Positions 21,659 to 25,267 of a stretch of 25,267 bases of DNA are shown here, piece by piece; the stretch's first letter is position 1, and every line of letters starts with the position of its first letter. This DNA is from Synechococcus sp. HW_metabat.21 (GTDB taxonomy: Bacteria; Cyanobacteriota; Cyanobacteriia; PCC-6307; Cyanobiaceae), in NCBI GenBank assembly GCA_018623875.1, contig JAAZUZ010000007.1, positions 1 through 25,267 on the forward strand, in the 5' to 3' direction. The notes under the pieces are model-generated. The model searched no databases. It had not been told where the DNA came from and worked only from the letters and a program-made list of their open reading frames with translations. The translations under genes and the position numbers were made by a program.

Positions 21659-21838
21659 ATGCAACGCAGCAACCAGACCGTGGCCAAAGCCAAAGCCAAG
21701 AGCAAAGCCAAAGCAGCCGCCAAGCCGGTCCAGGCGGAGCCCTCGGCCACACGGATCAAACTTCAGATCGCTGGGGCCGTCTTCGTGCCAATGCTGGGCT
21801 TGGGGCTCTGGCTCAACAGCAAGGGCTTCTTCGGTTAA
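21659..21838 (+). CDS. 59-residue single-span membrane protein downstream of proX
   Basis: It starts 11 bp after the proX stop with GGGAG upstream of ATG 21659. The N-terminal half is a lysine/alanine repeat (VAKAKAKSKAKAAAK), followed by one hydrophobic span (LQIAGAVFVPMLGLGLWL) and a short NSKGFFG tail. It is likely the last gene of the proVWX transcript. The last 26 bases overlap, antisense, the end of the ferredoxin/MBL gene. Function unknown. Confidence 0.65.
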   Translation: MQRSNQTVAKAKAKSKAKAAAKPVQAEPSATRIKLQIAGAVFVPMLGLGLWLNSKGFFG

Positions 21839-22682
21839 AGGACAAGGTCTGCTGGAGTGCGGCGCGCCACTCCCCAGGGGCAAACGTGTGGGCGTGGCCG
21901 TGGCCGGGAAGCAGCCAGGCCACATCCAGCTCCTGCAAGCGCTCCACCGAGCGGAGCTGCTCTTGGAAATCCCACCAGCAGTAACGCTCCGAAGCCACCA
22001 GAACCGCTTGCTCGGGGCGCCACCAGAGGTGGTCACCGCTGAAGAGCACCGAGCGGCGCTCGCCCAAGAGAACCGCCATCGACCCGGCCGTGTGACCCGG
22101 ACAGGGAATCAACTGCAACGCCCCATCGAGGGCGACCGCATCGGCGCCCTGGACCCGATGCTCGGCATCTGGGGCAGCATCGGCGTCGGCCTGGTGAATC
22201 CAACGGCTGCAACCAAAGGCCTTGGCCCAGCGCTGGTGGTCGGCCACGTCATCGCGATGGGTCAACACCAGGGCTGCAAGCCCGCCCAAGGCTGCGATGC
22301 GCCGAGCCAAGGGGGCACTCCAACGGGGCGAATCGATCAGGACGTTGCCTTCGGGCCGAACCACGAGCCAGCTGCTGGCCCCGAAACTCCGCCGTGACGC
22401 CCAGCCGCAGTAGTAGACGTCTCCAGCCGCATGGCGGGTGACCAGAGCCGGAAAGCCATCGCTTGGGGTCAGCCGCCGGAGCTCCGCGGTCGTGACGATG
22501 GCCGCCACCGGACAGGCCTGCAGGGCCAACAGGGCCTTGTGCGTTTCCGCCGCCCCCTCGGGCTGGCGAATGACCTCGGCGCAGCAGCCGGTGGGGGCAA
22601 AGTGCAGAGGATCAAATTGCCAGCAGGTGCCGCAATCAATGCAGCGGTCATTGACGCTGAAGGGCCCCGGCGCGGCGCCCAT
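21813..22682 (-). CDS. ferredoxin-like plus metallo-beta-lactamase-fold fusion protein
   Basis: The 289-residue protein has an N-terminal 4Fe-4S-type domain (CIDCGTC at 14-20, CC at 33-34, ACPVAAI at 56-62) fused to an MBL-fold hydrolase (THRDDVADH at 141-149, PGHTAG at 195-200, SGDH at 215-218, LPGHGH at 258-263). The metal motif has the spaced THRDDVADH form rather than the plain THxHxDH. Such fusions may act as iron-sulfur-linked hydrolases or oxidoreductases. ATG 22682 overlaps the arsM stop (TGATG), tying it to arsenic metabolism by position. C-terminal CC is noted, but its role is unclear. Confidence 0.8.
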   Translation of the reverse strand: MGAAPGPFSVNDRCIDCGTCWQFDPLHFAPTGCCAEVIRQPEGAAETHKALLALQACPVAAIVTTAELRRLTPSDGFPALVTRHAAGDVYYCGWASRRSFGASSWLVVRPEGNVLIDSPRWSAPLARRIAALGGLAALVLTHRDDVADHQRWAKAFGCSRWIHQADADAAPDAEHRVQGADAVALDGALQLIPCPGHTAGSMAVLLGERRSVLFSGDHLWWRPEQAVLVASERYCWWDFQEQLRSVERLQELDVAWLLPGHGHAHTFAPGEWRAALQQTLSFNRRSPCC

Positions 22683-23725
22683 CAGCAGCAGCTGGCGGCG
22701 GCTCCGCTCGCCGCACGGTCCTGATCAAAGGGAATCGCCGAACCACAGCCTTCAAAGAGGCCGTAGTGACGCTCGAAGTCACCAATGAACTGGAAGTGGG
22801 GGGCGAAACGGGTCTGGTGCAGCATCCGATAGGTGTTGCCGCAAACCGGGAAGACCTTGCCGGCTTCGATGCTGTGGTGCTTGTCGAACGCCAGGTGCGT
22901 CGGCGCCTGATCGATGGAGCCCCGGTAGATGACGGCCTGGCCGTGGTCTTCGCAGGCGTCCTCCAATTCAGGGATGTTGAAGAGCCGATAGGTCGCCGAA
23001 TAAAAGCGGGCCTCCCCCACCAATGACGCGAGTTGGGGCTCGGTGATCTCCAGCGGCCGATCGCTCACCAGGCGCGGATCCGTGAAGGCCGCCCCGCGGG
23101 CCATCCGCAGGAAGTCATTCCAATAGAGCGCCCCGCCGAGACATTCGCCATAGAGCACCGGGTGGCTTTGCACCGCCTCCGGTAGGCGTCGATCGACGTA
23201 GACGTCAGAGAAATAGAACTCACCGCCGGGCTTCAGCAGCCGCTGAATGCCGCGAAGGACAGCCGGCTTGTCGGTGGAGAGATTCAGAACGCAGTTGCTG
23301 ACGATGACGTCAAAGCTGCCGGGCTCCAAATCAAGCTGCTCGAGACGCTCGATCTGTCCCTCGAGGAAGCGGACATTGGCGTAACCAAATTGCTCGGCAT
23401 GGAAAGGGAGGTACTCCCGAGCCACCGCGAGCTGCTCTGGGGTCATGTCCACACCGACCACCTCGCCGCTGGCCCCCACCAACTGGGAGAGCAGATAGAC
23501 GTCGCGACCACTGCCGCTGCCGAGGTCGAGCACGCGGCAGCCCTCCAGCAACGGGGGGCAAACCAGGCCACAGCCGTAATAGCGACTGCTGACCTCCGGA
23601 TGGACACGAGCGAGCAGGGGCTTCAGCCAATCCGGCACCGCGTCGGCATCGCAGCAGGCACTGGTCTTGAGGTCAGCGGTGCTCTGGAGTTCCTTGCCGT
23701 AATAGGCCTGGACGACGTCTTGCAT
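22682..23725 (-). CDS. arsM: arsenite S-adenosylmethionine methyltransferase
   Basis: The 347-residue ArsM methylates trivalent arsenic using SAM. Seen: SACC (23-25 region, first conserved cysteine), SAM motif VLDLGSGSGRDVYLL, SNCVLNLS with Cys145 and LYGECLGGA with Cys195, which together give the three-cysteine arsenic-binding pattern. The C-terminal part includes VCGNTYRMLHQTRF, typical of cyanobacterial members. It is flanked by a DCC-family protein and the Fd/MBL fusion in one minus-strand operon. The C terminus ends AASCC. Confidence 0.9.
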   Translation of the reverse strand: MQDVVQAYYGKELQSTADLKTSACCDADAVPDWLKPLLARVHPEVSSRYYGCGLVCPPLLEGCRVLDLGSGSGRDVYLLSQLVGASGEVVGVDMTPEQLAVAREYLPFHAEQFGYANVRFLEGQIERLEQLDLEPGSFDVIVSNCVLNLSTDKPAVLRGIQRLLKPGGEFYFSDVYVDRRLPEAVQSHPVLYGECLGGALYWNDFLRMARGAAFTDPRLVSDRPLEITEPQLASLVGEARFYSATYRLFNIPELEDACEDHGQAVIYRGSIDQAPTHLAFDKHHSIEAGKVFPVCGNTYRMLHQTRFAPHFQFIGDFERHYGLFEGCGSAIPFDQDRAASGAAASCC

Positions 23726-23742
23726 GCCTGGGCGTGGGGCGT

Positions 23743-24153
23743 TTAACGACCGTAGGGCCCGCGGCGATCAACCATGGCCGATTGATCGGGGTCCTCGAGG
23801 AGCCCCTGCCAGTGCAGGGCTTGGCGACGGGCCCAAAGCAACAGTGGGTAGAAGCGCCTGGCCTGGGGCGGTGCGGCAAAGAGTCGGCGCAAGAGCGCCA
23901 GAAGGGGATCACTCGGACGAAGCCGACCGCAGAGTTGGGCGATGGCCTCGGCCCCATGCCAGGCCTGGTCCCCCTCGAGCAGGACGGCACCCCGGGCCAG
24001 GTCCAGGCCCCGTTGCTTCAACTGGGCCCGCAGGGCGTCCTCAGCCCGGCCATCGCGGATCACCAAATCGGGGAGCCCGCCAACCAGCTCGCTGCGCAGG
24101 GCGAAGTGGCGGCAAAACGGACAACCGCCGTCGTAGACGAGGGTGAGGCTCAT
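23743..24153 (-). CDS. DCC-family (DUF393) thiol-disulfide oxidoreductase-like protein
   Basis: This 136-residue protein starts with LVYDGGCPFCRHFA, the DxxCxxC signature of the DCC family, followed by a predicted alpha/beta fold and a hydrophobic C-terminal stretch (RRFYPLLLWARRQALHW). It is expected to handle thiols or a redox partner. It lies 17 bp upstream of arsM and may keep arsenic or cysteine thiols reduced (inference). Confidence 0.85.
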   Translation of the reverse strand: MSLTLVYDGGCPFCRHFALRSELVGGLPDLVIRDGRAEDALRAQLKQRGLDLARGAVLLEGDQAWHGAEAIAQLCGRLRPSDPLLALLRRLFAAPPQARRFYPLLLWARRQALHWQGLLEDPDQSAMVDRRGPYGR

Positions 24154-24185
24154 TACGCCATCCTGAACACCGCTCTGCCCCTGCC

Positions 24186-24539
24186 GTGACCGCGTTGCTG
24201 AACCTGGGATTGGCGCTGCTGCTGGTGCTGCTACCCCTGCCCGCCGATGCGGCGCGCTACGTCTGCGAGGGAGACCCGTTGACGGCGGAGCTGCACCAAG
24301 GGGCCGTGGACGCCACCGAGATCCCCAACACAGCCGGCGGAACCGTCCCCGGAGCCTTTGTCGTGATCGCCTGGCGCGGCGTCAGCCTGCAGCTGCCCCG
24401 CACCAACAACGCCGGCGCGCCGAGCTACACCGATGGGCACTGGTGGTGGCAGGCCGCCGATCCTGACCATCCGGACTTCGCAGAGCGCAAACGCGGCGGC
24501 GGGGAGATCGCCCGCTACCGCTGCGAGCCAGCCGCATGA
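24186..24539 (+). CDS. small secreted hypothetical protein
   Basis: The 117-residue protein starts at GTG 24186 and has a signal peptide (LLNLGLALLLVLLPLPADA, cleavage near ADAARY). The mature part has two cysteines, YVCEGD near its start and YRCEPAA at its end, likely paired, and a beta-rich core (GAFVVIAWRGVSLQLPRT). No domain is recognised. It is divergent from the DCC gene and overlaps the next gene by ATGA. Confidence 0.7.
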   Translation: MTALLNLGLALLLVLLPLPADAARYVCEGDPLTAELHQGAVDATEIPNTAGGTVPGAFVVIAWRGVSLQLPRTNNAGAPSYTDGHWWWQAADPDHPDFAERKRGGGEIARYRCEPAA

Positions 24540-25102
24540 CGGAAGCCCTGCCCCCCTGGAGGCCCCTACTGCGCGGCGCCCGCCAGCGGGAGGGTCGCTC
24601 CCCCCAGGCCCGCTGGCTGCAGTTGGCCACCCTCGGCTGCGATGGAGCGCCGCGGGTTCGAACCCTGGTCTTCCGTGGCTGGGGCGGCCCGGCCCAGCTG
24701 GATCTGCTGACGGATCGGCGCAGCGAGAAAAGCGCTGAACTCATTCGCGAACCCCGGGTTGAGCTCTGCTGGCTGCTGCCCAAGGCGCGATCGCAATTCC
24801 GGCTCCGGGGCCATCGCCTGACCCTGGACACAGCAAGCGATCAGAGCGCCCGCGCCCAGCACTGGCAGCAACTCCATCCCGGCGCCCGCAGCCTCTGGGG
24901 CTGGCCCCAACCAGGGGCCGCCTTCGATCCCGAGGGCTCCTTCCCGGAGGTCCTCGGCGACGAGGTCCCGCAACCCGAGAGCTTTGAACTGGTGCGGATT
25001 GAGCTCGAGCAGGTGGAGCTCCTGGAGCTCACCGGCCACCCGCATCAACGCCGGCGCTGGCGGCGGGCGCAGGGTTGGCTCGAGGAACGCCTCAATCCTT
25101 GA
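24536..25102 (+). CDS. pyridoxamine 5'-phosphate oxidase-like FMN-binding protein
   Basis: The 188-residue protein of the PNPOx-like split-barrel family (Alr4036-type in cyanobacteria) shows the N-terminal LQLATLGCDGAPRVRTLVFRGW, SEKSAELIREPRVELCWLLP and FRLRGHRLTL, which form the FMN-binding barrel. The C-terminal FELVRIELEQVELLEL strand and RRRWRRAQGW are also typical. Whether it oxidises pyridoxamine phosphate or another substrate is unclear. ATG overlaps the stop of the preceding secreted protein; its 3' end overlaps the converging DUF1499 gene by 11 bases. Confidence 0.85.
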   Translation: MTEALPPWRPLLRGARQREGRSPQARWLQLATLGCDGAPRVRTLVFRGWGGPAQLDLLTDRRSEKSAELIREPRVELCWLLPKARSQFRLRGHRLTLDTASDQSARAQHWQQLHPGARSLWGWPQPGAAFDPEGSFPEVLGDEVPQPESFELVRIELEQVELLELTGHPHQRRRWRRAQGWLEERLNP

Positions 25103-25267
25103 GCTGATCGGCGAGGGCCTGCAGCCGACGTGCGTTCACCCCAAGGTCGGAATCGCCCAGGCGCGACACCGAACGGGCCTGAAGGACGCCACGACTGGGG
25201 TCGGCATAGAGCTCCAGATCGTCAACAAAACCAAAGAGCGCACTGCTGGCTGTGGCATGCAGGTAGC
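25092..25267 (-). CDS. DUF1499 family protein, C-terminal part
   Basis: The minus-strand frame is open from the window edge to TGA 25092 (about 58 residues). It shows FGFVDDLELYADP, ARSVSRLGDSDLGVN and a final RRLQALADQLKD, which match the end of the DUF1499 domain. The N-terminal part lies outside the window. Function of the family is not established. Confidence 0.75.
   Translation of the reverse strand, partial: YLHATASSALFGFVDDLELYADPSRGVLQARSVSRLGDSDLGVNARRLQALADQLKD

Noticed and set aside
1..25267. CRISPR arrays, insertion sequences, prophage or attachment sites
   Set aside because: No regularly spaced direct repeats, transposase or integrase motifs, or terminal inverted repeats bounding a gene set were seen on either strand.

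Overview
The window reads as a GC-rich picocyanobacterium (marine or brackish Synechococcus/Cyanobium type). The evidence is the glucosylglycerate gene trio, the glycine-betaine methyltransferase pair beside proVWX, a DUF4912 protein, a stand-alone Nif11-domain protein, a perfect NtcA box, and an intergenic region with Yfr1/Yfr2-like small-RNA motifs. Genes are tightly packed, with many ATGA/TGATG start-stop overlaps. I see no rRNA, tRNA, CRISPR array, insertion sequence or prophage.

Layout. 1-2200: end of an unidentified gene, several small secreted or hypothetical proteins, a Nif11-domain protein and a 42-residue membrane peptide, with an 18-bp perfect inverted repeat between two convergent genes. 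2318-4338 (minus): DUF4912 protein and a PPK2 polyphosphate kinase. 4475-5005: secreted L,D-transpeptidase-like protein. 5006-5431: no protein gene, but three terminator hairpins and at least three candidate small RNAs. 5432-9439: glucosylglycerate locus, with gpgS plus a coupled 58-residue protein on the minus strand, and a GH13 sugar phosphorylase plus gpgP on the plus strand.

9436-14702 (minus) is the most unusual part. In transcription order it encodes a divergent aspartate/ornithine-type carbamoyltransferase, an asparagine-synthetase-like amidotransferase, an M20 N-carbamoyl-amidohydrolase and a DUF1028 protein, with a perfect NtcA box upstream of the carbamoyltransferase. The carbamoyltransferase keeps its carbamoyl-phosphate site but has lost the residues that hold aspartate, so it should carbamoylate something else. 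Immediately upstream on the same strand (14892-18414) lie a Dur3-like Na+/solute symporter flanked by two tiny membrane proteins and the glycine-betaine genes gsmt and sdmt. 18722-21838 (plus) holds proV, proW, proX and a 59-residue membrane protein. 21813-24153 (minus) is an arsenic-type operon: DCC thioredoxin-like protein, arsM and a ferredoxin/metallo-beta-lactamase fusion. 24186-25267: a secreted hypothetical protein, a PNPOx-family flavoprotein and the end of a DUF1499 protein.

How it fits together. About 16 kb (5.4-21.8 kb) is devoted to small-solute chemistry: synthesis, dephosphorylation and recycling of glucosylglycerate, synthesis of glycine betaine from glycine, and betaine uptake. 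The nitrogen-regulated carbamoyl/amide cluster sits in the middle of it. My leading hypothesis, which is inference only, is that this cluster makes, moves and recycles an N-carbamoylated, amidated small molecule used as a nitrogen-rich solute or nitrogen store. It would be analogous in logic to the known N-acetylglutaminylglutamine amide system, but with carbamoyl in place of acetyl.
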